Below, piece by piece: positions 1 through 8,609 of a DNA stretch of 64,000 bases. Under the pieces are notes generated by a model. It saw only the letters and a program-made list of their open reading frames with translations. It was not told the origin of the DNA and searched no databases. Position numbers and translations under genes: made by a program. The number at the start of each line of letters is the position of its first letter. Position 1 is the first letter of the stretch. Source of the DNA: Georgenia thermotolerans (GTDB lineage: Bacteria; Actinomycetota; Actinomycetes; Actinomycetales; Actinomycetaceae); contig NZ_VUKF01000006.1 in the NCBI RefSeq assembly GCF_009193185.1, positions 1 through 64,000 of the forward strand, read 5' to 3'.

Positions 1-1023
1 GGCCGGCGCCAGGGCCGGTGGGCCGGCGCGGGCCCGCGGCGCGGGCGCGGCGGCGGGGGCCAGGGCGGCGAGCCGGCGATGGTGCCGCCGGCGGAGTTCA
101 CCTCCTACTACGGCCGGCCGGTGGTCAAGCCGTCGCCGTGGGAGGTCGACATCCCCGCCTACATGTTCGCCGGCGGGCTCGCCGCCGGCTCCTCGCTGCT
201 CGCGGCCGGGGCCGACCTCACCGGGCGGCCCGCGCTGCGCCGGCCGGCCCGCCTCGGCGCCCTCGGCGCCCTCGGGTTCAGCTTCGCGGCCCTCGTCCAC
301 GACCTGGGCCGCCCGGCCCGGTTCCTCAACATGCTGCGCACGGCGAAGCTGACCTCGCCGATGTCGGTGGGCACGTGGATCCTCGTGGCCTACGGGCCCT
401 TCGCCGGCGCGGCCGCCGCCGCCGAGGCAGCCGCGATGCTGCCGGACCGCTGGCGCGGGGGGCCGGTGCGGCTGCTCGAGGCGGTCGGACGTCCGGCGGG
501 GCTGGTCGCGGCCGTGACGGCGCCGCCGGTGGCCGCGTACACGGCGGTGCTGCTGGCCGACACGGCCACGCCGTCGTGGCACGAGGCCTACCGGGAGCTG
601 CCGTTCGTCTTCACCGCCTCGGCCGCCGCCGCGGCCGGCGGGCTCGGCATGGTCTCCGCGCCGGTCGGGCAGGCCGGGCCGGCCCGGCGGCTCGCGCTGG
701 GCGGTGCGCTGGTCGAGCAGCTCGCCGAGGCCCAGATGGAGCGGTCCATGGGGATCACCGCCGAGCCGCTGCACCAGGGCAAGGCGGGCCGGCTCATGCG
801 CGCGGCCCGGGTGCTCACCCTCGGCGGGGCGGCCGGGTCGCTGCTCGCCGGGCGCAGCCGGGTGGCCGCGGTGGCCTCCGGCGTCGCCCTGCTCGCCGGG
901 TCGCTGTGCACCCGGCTGGGGGTGTTCGAGGCCGGCCAGGCCTCGGCCCGCGACCCCCGCTACACCGTCGTCCCGCAGCGCGAGCGGCTGGACCGCGGGG
1001 AGCCGGTGCGCGCCCAGCCCTGA
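1..1023 (+). CDS. NrfD/polysulfide reductase-type membrane subunit (5' end outside window)
   Basis: Integral membrane protein of the NrfD family, which anchors an Fe-S/molybdoenzyme module and exchanges electrons with the quinone pool. The frame is open from base 1. The first ATG is at 79 but lacks a ribosome site, and the 26 codons before it encode a Gly/Arg-rich basic leader, so the real start probably lies left of the window. Counting from ATG 79, hydrophobic segments lie near residues 28-45, 60-75, 92-120, 135-165, 180-200 and 250-285, and the conserved VHDLGRPARF follows the second. The fdhD gene 2.4 kb away suggests that this subunit serves a formate dehydrogenase encoded just to the left. 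The formate link is inferred. Confidence 0.8.
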   Translation, partial: GRRQGRWAGAGPRRGRGGGGQGGEPAMVPPAEFTSYYGRPVVKPSPWEVDIPAYMFAGGLAAGSSLLAAGADLTGRPALRRPARLGALGALGFSFAALVHDLGRPARFLNMLRTAKLTSPMSVGTWILVAYGPFAGAAAAAEAAAMLPDRWRGGPVRLLEAVGRPAGLVAAVTAPPVAAYTAVLLADTATPSWHEAYRELPFVFTASAAAAAGGLGMVSAPVGQAGPARRLALGGALVEQLAEAQMERSMGITAEPLHQGKAGRLMRAARVLTLGGAAGSLLAGRSRVAAVASGVALLAGSLCTRLGVFEAGQASARDPRYTVVPQRERLDRGEPVRAQP

Positions 1024-1039
1024 TGCCGGGCGCGCGGAA

Positions 1040-1076
1040 GGGCCCCGGCCGGCGGGTCACCGCCGTGCCGGGGCCC
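1040..1076. terminator. Hairpin between convergent nrfD-like and fdhA genes
   Basis: GGGCCCCGGC (1040-1049) pairs with GCCGGGGCCC (1067-1076) around a 17-nt loop, with further CGCGCG pairing outside. There is no U-tract, as is usual for GC-rich actinobacterial terminators. It would serve both converging genes. Confidence 0.6.
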
Positions 1077-1095
1077 TGGGCGCGCGCCGGCCTGG

Positions 1096-2316
1096 TCAGC
1101 CGACCTTGATCATGTCGTTCGGGTTGAGGACGAACTTCTTGGCCACGCCGGAGTCGAAGTCCTTGTACCCCTGCGGGGCCTGGTCGATCGGGATCGCCGT
1201 GGCGTTGACGTTCTTCGCGATCTGCACCTTGTCGTGCAGGATCGCGTTCATCAGCTGCCGGTGGTAGCGCATGACGGGGCACTGGCCGGTGGTGAAGGAG
1301 TGCGACTTCGCCCAGCCGAGGCCGATGCGGATCGAGAGGGACCCGACCTTGGCGGCCTCGTCCTTGGCCCCCGGGTCGCCCGTGACGTACAGGCCCGGGA
1401 TGCCCAGCTGCCCGCCCGCCTTGGTGACGTCCATGACGGTGTTGAGCACGGTCGCCGGCTTCTCCTCGCCGGATTCCTTGCCCTGGCCGTGCGCCTCGAA
1501 GCCGACGGCGTCGACGCCGCAGTCGACCTCGGGCACCCCGAGGATCTGCTCGATCTGGTCCTTCGGGTCGCCCTCGGAGACGTCGACCGTCTCGCAGCCG
1601 AAGCTGCGGGCCTGGGCGAGCCGCTCCTTGTTGAGGTCGCCGACGATGACCACCGAGGCGCCGAGCAGCTGCGCGGCGGTCGCGGCGGCGAGGCCCACCG
1701 GGCCGGCACCGGCGATGTAGACCGTCGACCCGGTGCGCACCCCGGCGGTGAACACGCCGTGGTACCCGGTGGGGAAGATGTCCGAGAGCATGGTCAGGTC
1801 CATGATCTTCTCCATGGCCTGGTCCTTGTCCGGGAACTTCAGCAGGTTCCAGTCGGCGTAGGGCACGAGCACGTACTGCGCCTGGCCGCCCACCCAGCCG
1901 CCCATGTCGACATAGCCGTACGCCGAACCCGGCCGGTCCGGGTTGACGTTGAGGCAGATGCCGGTCTTGCCCTCCTTGCAGTTCTGACACCGCCCGCAGG
2001 CGATGTTGAACGGGACCGAGCAGAGGTCGCCCTCCTTGATGAACTCCACGTCCGGGCCGGTCTCGACGACCTCGCCGGTGATCTCGTGGCCGAGCACGAG
2101 CCCCTCGGGGGCGGTGGTGCGCCCGCGGACCATGTGCTGGTCGGACCCACAGATGTTCGTGGCGACCACCTTGAGGATGGCGCCGTGGTTGACCTTGCGG
2201 CCGACATTCGCCGGGTTGACACCGGGCCCGTCCCTGAGCTCGAACGTCGGGTAGTCGATGTCGATGACCTCGACCTTGCCCGGACCTGCGTAGCTGACTG
2301 CCTTGTTGCCGCCCAC
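1096..2316 (-). CDS. fdhA: Glutathione-independent formaldehyde dehydrogenase (zinc, NAD)
   Basis: Zinc-dependent medium-chain dehydrogenase closely resembling Pseudomonas putida formaldehyde dehydrogenase/dismutase, which oxidises formaldehyde to formate with tightly bound NAD. From the chosen GTG (2316) the product is 406 aa (family about 400). Cys56 in NICGSDQHM and His77 in the GHE motif fit the catalytic zinc. Cys107, 110, 113 and 121 form the structural zinc lobe. [10 protein letters not shown] marks the NAD fold, and [16 protein letters not shown] is typical of the subfamily. The start is set by GAAGGAGG five bases before the GTG; the ATG at 2355 has no such site. It converges on the NrfD-like gene and is divergent from truA. 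With fdhD nearby, it suggests stepwise formaldehyde-formate-CO2 oxidation. Confidence 0.93.
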   Translation of the reverse strand: MGGNKAVSYAGPGKVEVIDIDYPTFELRDGPGVNPANVGRKVNHGAILKVVATNICGSDQHMVRGRTTAPEGLVLGHEITGEVVETGPDVEFIKEGDLCSVPFNIACGRCQNCKEGKTGICLNVNPDRPGSAYGYVDMGGWVGGQAQYVLVPYADWNLLKFPDKDQAMEKIMDLTMLSDIFPTGYHGVFTAGVRTGSTVYIAGAGPVGLAAATAAQLLGASVVIVGDLNKERLAQARSFGCETVDVSEGDPKDQIEQILGVPEVDCGVDAVGFEAHGQGKESGEEKPATVLNTVMDVTKAGGQLGIPGLYVTGDPGAKDEAAKVGSLSIRIGLGWAKSHSFTTGQCPVMRYHRQLMNAILHDKVQIAKNVNATAIPIDQAPQGYKDFDSGVAKKFVLNPNDMIKVG

Positions 2317-2479
2317 AGCGGCCTCCTTCGCGTCGGACGTCGTTGTACGAACCATGGAGCCCGGCCGCGGCCTACTGCATCGTGGCCGGAATTCCACCCT
2401 GCCACGCCCCCCTGGAAGGCGGAAGGGGGAAGCATCGGACGGTTCTTCCCCGTTCGCGGGACGGCCCCGGGCGGCGCGT

Positions 2480-2492
2480 TAGCCTGCCCCTC
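2480..2492 (+). promoter_or_regulatory. Leaderless promoter -10 element for truA
   Basis: TAGCCT (2480-2485) lies 7 nt before the GTG of truA, so transcription should begin at or next to the start codon. No ribosome-binding site is present. Confidence 0.6.
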
Positions 2493-3428
2493 GTGACCAC
2501 CACCGACCCTGCCGAGGCGCCCGCCGTGCGGGTGCGCCTGGACCTGGCCTACGACGGCTCGGAGTTCGCCGGGTGGGCCGCCCAGCCCGGGCTGCGCACC
2601 GTGCAGGGGGTGCTCGAGGACGCGCTGACCACCGTGCTGCGCCTGCCCGCGCCGGCCCGCCTGACCGTGGCGGGCCGCACCGACGCCGGCGTGCACGCCC
2701 GCGGCCAGGTGGCCCACGTCGACGTCCCGGCCGCGGCCTGGGCGGCCGTGCCCGGGCGCAGCGACCGCGGCCCGGGAGAGGCGCTGGTGGCGCGCCTCGC
2801 CGGGGTGCTCGGCCGGGGCGGGTCCCCGCGCGGGGCGAGCGACGTCGTCGTGCGCCGCGCGGTCGAGGCACCGGTCGGGTTCGACGCCCGCTTCGCCGCG
2901 GTCTGGCGCCGCTACGCCTACCGCATCGCCGACGACGTCGCCCGCCGCGACCCGTTGCGCCGCCACGACGTGCTGTGGCACAACCGCCCGCTCGACGTCG
3001 CCGCGATGGACGCCGCGGCGCAGCAGCTGCTCGGGGAGCACGACTTCGCCGCCTACTGCAAGCCCCGCGAGGGGGCCACGACCATCCGCACCCTGCTCGA
3101 CCTGCGCTGGCGGCGCCTGCCCGGCGGCGCCCCGGACGCCGGGCTGGTGGTCGCCGAGGTGCGGGCCGACGCGTTCTGCCATTCCATGGTCCGCGCCCTG
3201 GTGGGGGCCTCGCTGGCGGTGGGGGAGGGGCGCCGGCCGGTCGGCTGGCCCGCCCGGGTGCTCGCCGCGGGCGTGCGCGACGCGGCCGTGACGGTGGCCC
3301 CGGCCCACGGCCTGACCCTCGAGGAGGTCGCCTACCCGGCCGACCACGAGCTGGCCGCCCGGGCGCGGCAGGCGCGGGCGCGCCGGGTGCTGCCGGAGAA
3401 CGGCGCGAGGCCCCGGGTGCTGCCCTGA
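2493..3428 (+). CDS. truA: tRNA pseudouridine(38-40) synthase TruA
   Basis: Converts uridines 38-40 of the tRNA anticodon arm to pseudouridine. The 311-aa product has the TruA start region [12 protein letters not shown], the catalytic [17 protein letters not shown] with its essential Asp, and the late motif [18 protein letters not shown] 2493 is chosen because homology begins there and TAGCCT lies 7 nt upstream, indicating a leaderless mRNA. An open frame extends back to 2343 without family similarity. In related bacteria truA sits between rplQ and rplM-rpsI. Here about 4 kb of formate, DUF5709 and ABC-F genes separate it from rplM. It converges on fdhD with a 42-nt gap. Confidence 0.95.
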   Translation: MTTTDPAEAPAVRVRLDLAYDGSEFAGWAAQPGLRTVQGVLEDALTTVLRLPAPARLTVAGRTDAGVHARGQVAHVDVPAAAWAAVPGRSDRGPGEALVARLAGVLGRGGSPRGASDVVVRRAVEAPVGFDARFAAVWRRYAYRIADDVARRDPLRRHDVLWHNRPLDVAAMDAAAQQLLGEHDFAAYCKPREGATTIRTLLDLRWRRLPGGAPDAGLVVAEVRADAFCHSMVRALVGASLAVGEGRRPVGWPARVLAAGVRDAAVTVAPAHGLTLEEVAYPADHELAARARQARARRVLPENGARPRVLP

Positions 3429-3470
3429 CAACGGCCCGAGACGCCGGCTGCTGCTGAGAGGACCCTGACC

Positions 3471-4307
3471 TCAGACGAGGATGCGCTGCTCGCCGGCGTA
3501 GACGTTGACGCTCTCGCCCCGGCTGAACCCGACCAGCGTGATGCCGCACTCCTCGGCGAGCTCGACGGCCAGCGCGGAGGGCGCGCTGACCGCGGCCAGC
3601 GCGGGCACGCCGGCCATGTGCGCCTTCTGCACCAGCTCGAAGGACGCCCGGCCGGAGACCTGCAGGACGGCCCGGCGCAGCGGCAACCGCCCCTCGCGCA
3701 GCGCCCACCCGACGGCCTTGTCGACGGCGTTGTGCCGGCCGACGTCCTCGCGCAGGCACTCCAGGCGGGCGGTCCCGTCGTCGTCGACGGCGAACAGGCC
3801 GGCCGCGTGCACCCCGCCGGTGGTGTCGAAGACCTGCTGGCCCCGGCGCAGCCGCTCGCCCAGGGCGAGGAGCTCGTCGAGCCGGATGCGCAGCCCGTCG
3901 CCTCCGACCGGGAACCGCGAGGCGCGGGTGACCGCCTCGATGGAGGCGGTGCCGCAGATGCCGCACGAGCTGGAGGTGTACACGTGCCGGGCCAGGTCGG
4001 GCGATGGCGGGGCCACCCCGGGGGCCAGCCGCACCTCGACGAGGTTGTAGCTGCGGCTGCCGTCGGGGTTCACCCCCGCCCCGTAGCCGATGGACGCGAT
4101 GTGCCCGGCGTCCCACACCACGCCCTCGGAGACGAGGAACCCGGCGACGAGGTCGAAGTCGGCGCCCGGGGTGCGCATGGTGACGCTGTACGGGGCGCCG
4201 GCCACCCGGATCTCCAGCGGCTCCTCGCCGGCGAGGGTGTCGGCGCGGGCGCGGCGGGCGCCGTCGGCGCCCAGCCGCACCACCGGGCGTCGCTTCGTCG
4301 CTCGCAC
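3471..4307 (-). CDS. fdhD: Formate dehydrogenase accessory sulfurtransferase FdhD
   Basis: FdhD moves sulfur from the cysteine desulfurase to the bis-MGD cofactor of formate dehydrogenase, which is needed for activity. The 278-aa product has the essential CxxC as CGIC (Cys115/Cys118) after a Ser-rich stretch, plus the family blocks FDTTGGVHAAGLF, REDVGRHNAVDK and VSGRASFELVQKA. The start is GTG 4307 with GGGAGG about 7 nt upstream and a -10 box TAGACT (minus strand, 4332-4337). No catalytic formate dehydrogenase subunit is in the window; the NrfD-like gene at the left edge suggests that it lies just outside. Confidence 0.95.
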   Translation of the reverse strand: MRATKRRPVVRLGADGARRARADTLAGEEPLEIRVAGAPYSVTMRTPGADFDLVAGFLVSEGVVWDAGHIASIGYGAGVNPDGSRSYNLVEVRLAPGVAPPSPDLARHVYTSSSCGICGTASIEAVTRASRFPVGGDGLRIRLDELLALGERLRRGQQVFDTTGGVHAAGLFAVDDDGTARLECLREDVGRHNAVDKAVGWALREGRLPLRRAVLQVSGRASFELVQKAHMAGVPALAAVSAPSALAVELAEECGITLVGFSRGESVNVYAGEQRILV

Positions 4308-4331
4308 CGCCGCACCTCCCTCGTGGCGGGC

Positions 4332-4337
4332 AGTCTA
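4332..4337 (-). promoter_or_regulatory. -10 element of fdhD
   Basis: TAGACT on the minus strand, 24 nt before the GTG, leaves a short leader that carries the GGGAGG ribosome site. This differs from the leaderless neighbours. Confidence 0.5.
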
Positions 4338-4375
4338 GGCGCGCGGCCGGTGGTGCGGCGCCGCGGGGTCGCCGG

Positions 4376-4978
4376 TCAGGCCCGCTCCTCCTCGCCGGCG
4401 GTGACGTCGGCCTCGCCGGTGAAGTCCGCCTGGGCGGCGTCGAGGTCCGCGTCGTCGGGCTCGACGCTGCTGCCCTCGTCGACGGCGAGGTCGTCGCCGT
4501 CGGTGATGTGCATGGCGGCCTCCTCGGGCAGGAACCGCGCCGCGTCGACGCCGACGTCCTCGGCCATCACGTCCTGCTCCTCGCCCACCTGGTCGGTGGG
4601 GTCGTCGTCGTCGGGCTCGGCGACGAGGCGCCCGACGCCCGCGTCGGCGACGTTGTCGGGGGCCGGCTCGCCCATCGGCCCCGGCCCGGCGTGCGGGGAG
4701 GCCTCCGCGTCCGGTCCCTGCTGCTCCCACACCTCGGGCTCCTCGCGGGCGACGCGCTCGTCGATGGTGTCGCCCTCCTCCATCTCCGCCGGGGTGAGGT
4801 GCTCGCCCGCCAGCGGGTCCTCGTCCGGCGCGGTCAGCCCCTCGTCCAGGACGTCGTCGGTGGGGGTGTCGAGGAGCATGTCCTCCTCGCCGGGCTGCCA
4901 CGACTCGTCGGCGAGGAACTGGTCGCCGCCGGGGGAGCCTTCGGTGCTGGGGATCTCGGTGTTGCCGTCGGTGCTCAT
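4376..4978 (-). CDS. DUF5709 family acidic protein
   Basis: Highly acidic 200-aa protein, soluble, with no signal peptide or membrane segment. It has the DUF5709 layout: an N-terminal block containing DDVLDEGLTAPDEDPLAGE, then GDTIDERVAREEPEVWEQ, then a C-terminal block GRLVAEPDDD...EDVGVD...EEAAMHI. The function of the family is unknown. The start is ATG 4978, with CACGCT 6 nt upstream (leaderless pattern). The next gene on the same strand shares the C-terminal block, so the two look like a diverged tandem pair. A stress role is often guessed for such abundant acidic actinobacterial proteins, but nothing here shows it. Confidence 0.85.
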   Translation of the reverse strand: MSTDGNTEIPSTEGSPGGDQFLADESWQPGEEDMLLDTPTDDVLDEGLTAPDEDPLAGEHLTPAEMEEGDTIDERVAREEPEVWEQQGPDAEASPHAGPGPMGEPAPDNVADAGVGRLVAEPDDDDPTDQVGEEQDVMAEDVGVDAARFLPEEAAMHITDGDDLAVDEGSSVEPDDADLDAAQADFTGEADVTAGEEERA

Positions 4979-5125
4979 GCTGCCAGCGTGCCACCGGCCC
5001 CGGGGGCTCGCACCGGGAGCCAGGGCACCCGCCGGGCGCCCGCCCCGGAGGGCACGGAGGACGCGCGCGGTGCCCGGCGGCTGCCCGAGCGGGGCACACC
5101 GGCGGCCCCGGCGGCGCCCTACCGG

Positions 5126-5470
5126 TCAGCGCCGCTCGTCGTAGACGGGCCCGTACTCGTCCTCGTGGTCCGTCAGGCCGCCGGCGGCGTCGTGCGGGAG
5201 GAGGTGCATGGCCGCCTCCTCGGCGCTGAGGTCCCCGCCCGCCGCGCCGACGTCCTCGGCGAGGACGTCCTGCCACTCGCCCACCTCGTCGGTGTCGTCG
5301 TCGTCATCGGGCAGGGCCACCAGCCGGCCCACCGGGCGGCGGCCGGCGTCGAGGACGGCGACGCCGAGGACGTCGGCGTCGAGGTCCGGCAGGCCGTCCT
5401 CGGCGTCCGAGGGCCAGGACTCGTCGTCGAGGAGCCGGCCGGGGTCGGGGAACACGAACGGTGTGCTCAT
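5126..5470 (-). CDS. Small acidic protein sharing the DUF5709 C-terminal block
   Basis: 114-aa acidic protein of unknown function. Residues from about 49 on repeat the end of the previous gene: GRLVALPDDDDDTDEVGE, then WQDVLAEDVG and EEAAMHLL. The N-terminal half is different and shorter (PFVFPDPGRLLDDESWPSD). ATG 5470 is chosen because AAGGCT lies 6 nt upstream and GGAAGG also precedes it. An open frame runs back to 5602 without plausible protein character. It is divergent from the ABC-F gene, 106 nt away. Confidence 0.75.
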   Translation of the reverse strand: MSTPFVFPDPGRLLDDESWPSDAEDGLPDLDADVLGVAVLDAGRRPVGRLVALPDDDDDTDEVGEWQDVLAEDVGAAGGDLSAEEAAMHLLPHDAAGGLTDHEDEYGPVYDERR

Positions 5471-5576
5471 GGCCCTAGCCTTCCACCGCCCGGCGGCCGT
5501 GATCTGGGTCTCAGGGCCCGGCCGGCCCTCGTAATTGCGTGGACCGGCCCGATCGCGGCGGGCGATGCTGGCGCCC

Positions 5577-7256
5577 GTGGCGCACCTCGACCTCGCCGGC
5601 ATCGGCTACGACCTTCCCGACGGCCGCGGGCTGCTCGCCGACGTCTCGCTGCGGGTGGGCCCGGGCGAGCGGGTCGCGCTGGTCGGCCCCAACGGCGCAG
5701 GGAAGACGACGCTGGTGCGCATCGCCACCGGCGAGCTGGCACCGCACCGCGGCGCCGTCGGCCGCGGCGGGACCCTGGCCGTCATGGGGCAGCTGGTGGG
5801 GCGCGCCGCCGACGACCGCACGGTGCGCGACCTGCTCGTGGAGCACGCGCCGGACCGGCTGCGCGAGGTGGCCCGGCGCCTGGCCGGCGCCGAGCTCGAC
5901 ATGATGACCGACGACGACGAGCCCGCCCAGCTCGCCTACGCCCAGGCGCTCGCGGACTGGGCGGACGTGGGCGGGTACGCCGCCGAGGCCGAGTGGGACG
6001 AGATCACCCAGGAGGTGCTCGCCCAGCCGTTCGAGCGGGCGCAGTGGCGCGCGGTGACGTCGCTGTCCGGCGGGGAGGCCAAACGGCTCGTGCTCACCGC
6101 GCTGCTGCGCGGCCCCGCCGAGCTGCTCGTCCTCGACGAGCCGGACAACTCCCTCGACGTGCCGACCAAGCGCTGGCTCGAGGACCAGCTGCTCGCCACC
6201 GCCAAGGGCGTGCTGTTCGTCAGCCACGACCGCGAACTGCTCTCCCGCACCGCCACGCACGTCGCCGCGCTCGAGCCCGGCCCCGCCGGTGCCACGGCGT
6301 GGGTCCACGGCGGCTCCTTCGCCACCTTCCCCGCCGCCCGGGCCGAGCGGATGAGCCGGCTGGAGGAGCTGCGCCGGCGGTGGGACGAGGAGCACGCCAA
6401 GCTGCGCCAGCTCGTCGTGATGTACAAGCAGAAGGCCGCCTACAACGCCGACATGGCCTCCCGGCTCCAGGCCGCCCGCACCCGGCTGGCCCGGTTCGAG
6501 GAGGCCGGGCCGCCCGAGGCGGTGGCCGCCGAGCAGCAGGTGACCATGCGGCTGCGCGGCGGGCGCACGGGCCGGCGCGCCGTCGTCTGCGAGGCCCTGG
6601 CGCTGACCGGGCTCACCCGCCCGTTCGACCTGGAGGTCTGGTTCGGCGAGCGGGTCGCCGTCCTCGGCGCCAACGGCACCGGCAAGTCCCACCTGCTGCG
6701 CCTGCTCGCCGCCGGCGGCACCGACCCCGGCCCCGAGCACCTGCCCGCCGACGGCCAGCCGGTCGCGCCCGTCGCCCACGCCGGCGTCGCCCGCCTGGGC
6801 GCCAGGGTCCGGCCCGGCTGGTTCGCCCAGAGCCACCAGCGCCGCGACCTCACCGGCCGGACGCTGCTCGACGTGCTGCACCGCGGGGAGGGCGCCCGCG
6901 GCGGGATGGGCCGCGAGCACGCCGGCCGGGTGCTGGACCGCTACGACCTCGCCCACGCGGCGGAGCAGCGGGTCGAGACCCTCTCCGGCGGGCAGCAGGC
7001 CCGGTTCCAGATCCTGCTCCTCGAGCTCTCCGGCGCCACGCTGCTCCTGCTCGACGAGCCGACGGACAACCTCGACCTGCACTCCGCCGAGGCGCTCGAG
7101 GCCGGCCTGGCGGCGTACGAGGGCACCGTGCTCGCCGTCACCCACGACCGCTGGTTCACCCGCGGCTTCGACCGGTTCCTCCACGTCGGCGCGGACGGCT
7201 CGGTCGTGGAGACCCCGGAGCCGGTGTGGGAGGACGACGGCGTCCGCACCCGCTGA
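5577..7256 (+). CDS. ABC-F family ATP-binding protein
   Basis: Duplicated ABC ATPase without membrane segments, as in ABC-F ribosome-associated factors that act at the E site in translation control or antibiotic protection. First domain: GPNGAGKTT, LSGGEAKRL, LLVLDEPDNSLDV. Second domain: GANGTGKSH, LSGGQQARF, LLLLDEPTDNLDL. The charged helical linker between them (about residues 255-320) matches the P-site-tRNA interacting region. Length is 559 aa. The start is GTG 5577 with GATGCT 7 nt upstream. ATG 5565 is possible but lies inside that promoter. The stop codon falls in the first copy of a 23-bp tandem repeat. It could be a resistance or a housekeeping factor; the sequence alone does not decide. 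Confidence 0.88.
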   Translation: MAHLDLAGIGYDLPDGRGLLADVSLRVGPGERVALVGPNGAGKTTLVRIATGELAPHRGAVGRGGTLAVMGQLVGRAADDRTVRDLLVEHAPDRLREVARRLAGAELDMMTDDDEPAQLAYAQALADWADVGGYAAEAEWDEITQEVLAQPFERAQWRAVTSLSGGEAKRLVLTALLRGPAELLVLDEPDNSLDVPTKRWLEDQLLATAKGVLFVSHDRELLSRTATHVAALEPGPAGATAWVHGGSFATFPAARAERMSRLEELRRRWDEEHAKLRQLVVMYKQKAAYNADMASRLQAARTRLARFEEAGPPEAVAAEQQVTMRLRGGRTGRRAVVCEALALTGLTRPFDLEVWFGERVAVLGANGTGKSHLLRLLAAGGTDPGPEHLPADGQPVAPVAHAGVARLGARVRPGWFAQSHQRRDLTGRTLLDVLHRGEGARGGMGREHAGRVLDRYDLAHAAEQRVETLSGGQQARFQILLLELSGATLLLLDEPTDNLDLHSAEALEAGLAAYEGTVLAVTHDRWFTRGFDRFLHVGADGSVVETPEPVWEDDGVRTR

Positions 7257-7399
7257 GCGACGGCGTCCGCACCCGCTGAGCGGCGGCGTCCGCACCCGCT
7301 GAGCGGCGGCGTCCGCACCCGCTGAGCGGCGGCGTCCGCACCCGCCGAGCGGCGGCGTCCGCACCCGCCGAGCGGGCGGGGTCCGCACCCGCCCGGCGG
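7238..7399 (+). repeat. 23-bp tandem repeat starting on the ABC-F stop codon
   Basis: Seven copies with exact 23-bp spacing start at 7238, 7261, 7284, 7307, 7330, 7353 and (degenerate) about 7377. Each contains GTCCGCACCCG. Copy 1 encodes the C-terminal DGVRTR and stop of the ABC-F gene. Copies 1-4 carry TGA (7254, 7277, 7300, 7323) and later copies have CGA. Because 23 is 2 modulo 3, the TGAs cover all three frames. Confidence 0.95.
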
Positions 7400-7630
7400 T
7401 GCGCCGCACGTGGCAGGTCTCACGCGGGAGTTCGGTCCGCAAAGTTTTGACCCCGCCGCTCGCCGCACAGTACCCTGGGACGTCGTTGTGCATCCCCATG
7501 CGCTCCCGGTGCTCCCACTCGCCGGCGCAGCGGCGCGGATGCGCGCAGCGAGCACCACATGACCATGGGTTCCAGCGCCGCCATAGCTGTACCCGACGAC
7601 AAGAACGCTGAAGAAACGAAGGCTACGCCC
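7257..7630 (+). other. Intergenic region ABC-F to rplM
   Basis: Holds the 23-bp repeat array (to 7399), the rplM promoter (7447-7476) and a leader of about 150 nt before rplM. The leader has room for ribosomal-protein feedback control, but I could not identify a known L13 leader fold by eye. Confidence 0.6.
7447..7476 (+). promoter_or_regulatory. Promoter of rplM-rpsI
   Basis: TTGACC (7447-7452), an 18-nt spacer and TACCCT (7471-7476) form a good housekeeping-sigma promoter. It gives a leader of about 150 nt, unlike the many leaderless genes nearby. Confidence 0.75.
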
Positions 7631-8074
7631 GTGCGCACGTACACACCGAAGCCCGGCGACGTCACGAAGAACTGGTACGTCATCGACGCTACCGACGTCG
7701 TCCTCGGCCGACTGGCGACCCAGGTCGCCGCCCTGCTCCGTGGGAAGCACAAGCCGACCTTCGCCCCGCACGTGGACAACGGCGACTTCGTCATCGTGAT
7801 CAACGCTGACAAGGTCGCCCTGACCGGTAACAAGCTCGAGAAGAAGCTTGCGTACCGCCACTCCGGCTACCCGGGCGGGCTGAAGGCCACCAACTACGCC
7901 GAGCTCCTGGAGAAGAAGCCGGAGCGCGCCGTCGAGAAGGCGGTGCGCGGCATGCTTCCGAAGAACTCCCTGGGCCGCGCCCAGCTGAGCAAGCTGAAGG
8001 TCTACGCCGGTGCGGAGCACCCGCACAGCGCGCAGAAGCCGCAGACCTTCGAGATCACCCAGGTCGCCCAGTAG
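7631..8074 (+). CDS. rplM: 50S ribosomal protein L13
   Basis: Large-subunit protein L13, an early assembly protein. From GTG 7631 the product is exactly 147 aa, the usual actinobacterial length, beginning [24 protein letters not shown] precedes the GTG by about 8 nt. An in-frame ATG at 7559 would add 24 residues not seen in L13 and is rejected. It contains [17 protein letters not shown] and VRGMLPKN, both typical. It is cotranscribed with rpsI, 43 nt downstream. Confidence 0.98.
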   Translation: MRTYTPKPGDVTKNWYVIDATDVVLGRLATQVAALLRGKHKPTFAPHVDNGDFVIVINADKVALTGNKLEKKLAYRHSGYPGGLKATNYAELLEKKPERAVEKAVRGMLPKNSLGRAQLSKLKVYAGAEHPHSAQKPQTFEITQVAQ

Positions 8075-8117
8075 CGCTCGCGCTGCGGCACCGCAGGAAC
8101 AGGACTGAAGGAGAGCT

Positions 8118-8609
8118 GTGGCTGAGACCACTTCCGACATCGAGCTGGGCGACGAGAACGCCCCCAGCAGCTACACCACCGAGAGCGCCGCGCCCGCCGG
8201 CGGCCAGGGTCAGTCCCTGACCGCCCCCGGCCAGGCCCTCGGCCGCCGCAAGGAGGCCGTCGCCCGCGTGCGCCTCGTGCCCGGGACCGGGCAGTGGACG
8301 ATCAACGGGCGCACGCTCGAGGACTACTTCCCGAACAAGCTGCACCAGCAGCTCGTGCGCTCGCCGTTCACGCTGCTCGACATCGACGGCCGCTTCGACG
8401 TCATCGCCCGCATCAGCGGCGGCGGCATCTCCGGCCAGGCCGGCGCGCTGCGCCTGGGCATCGCCCGTGCGCTCAACGAGATCGACCGTGAGTCGAACCG
8501 TCCCGCGCTGAAGAAGGCCGGGTTCCTCACCCGCGACGCCCGCGCGATCGAGCGCAAGAAGGCCGGTCTGAAGAAGGCCCGCAAGGCCCCGCAGTACTCC
8601 AAGCGCTGA
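8118..8609 (+). CDS. rpsI: 30S ribosomal protein S9
   Basis: Small-subunit protein S9, whose basic C-terminal tail reaches the P-site tRNA. Length is 163 aa from GTG 8118, preceded by GAAGGAG. The first 35 residues are an acidic/Ala-rich extension common in actinobacteria. The conserved part begins [15 protein letters not shown] and ends in the invariant [12 protein letters not shown]. It is the second gene of the rplM operon and is followed by a strong hairpin. Confidence 0.98.
   Translation: MAETTSDIELGDENAPSSYTTESAAPAGGQGQSLTAPGQALGRRKEAVARVRLVPGTGQWTINGRTLEDYFPNKLHQQLVRSPFTLLDIDGRFDVIARISGGGISGQAGALRLGIARALNEIDRESNRPALKKAGFLTRDARAIERKKAGLKKARKAPQYSKR

Noticed and set aside
18-1109. Alternative Arg/Gly/Ala-rich frame overlapping the NrfD-like gene
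   Set aside because: Low-complexity shadow frame; the NrfD frame shows membrane segments and conserved motifs.
7238-7399. CRISPR array
   Set aside because: Units are 23 bp, directly abutting and without spacers; there are no cas genes. The same holds for the 19- and 22-bp arrays.
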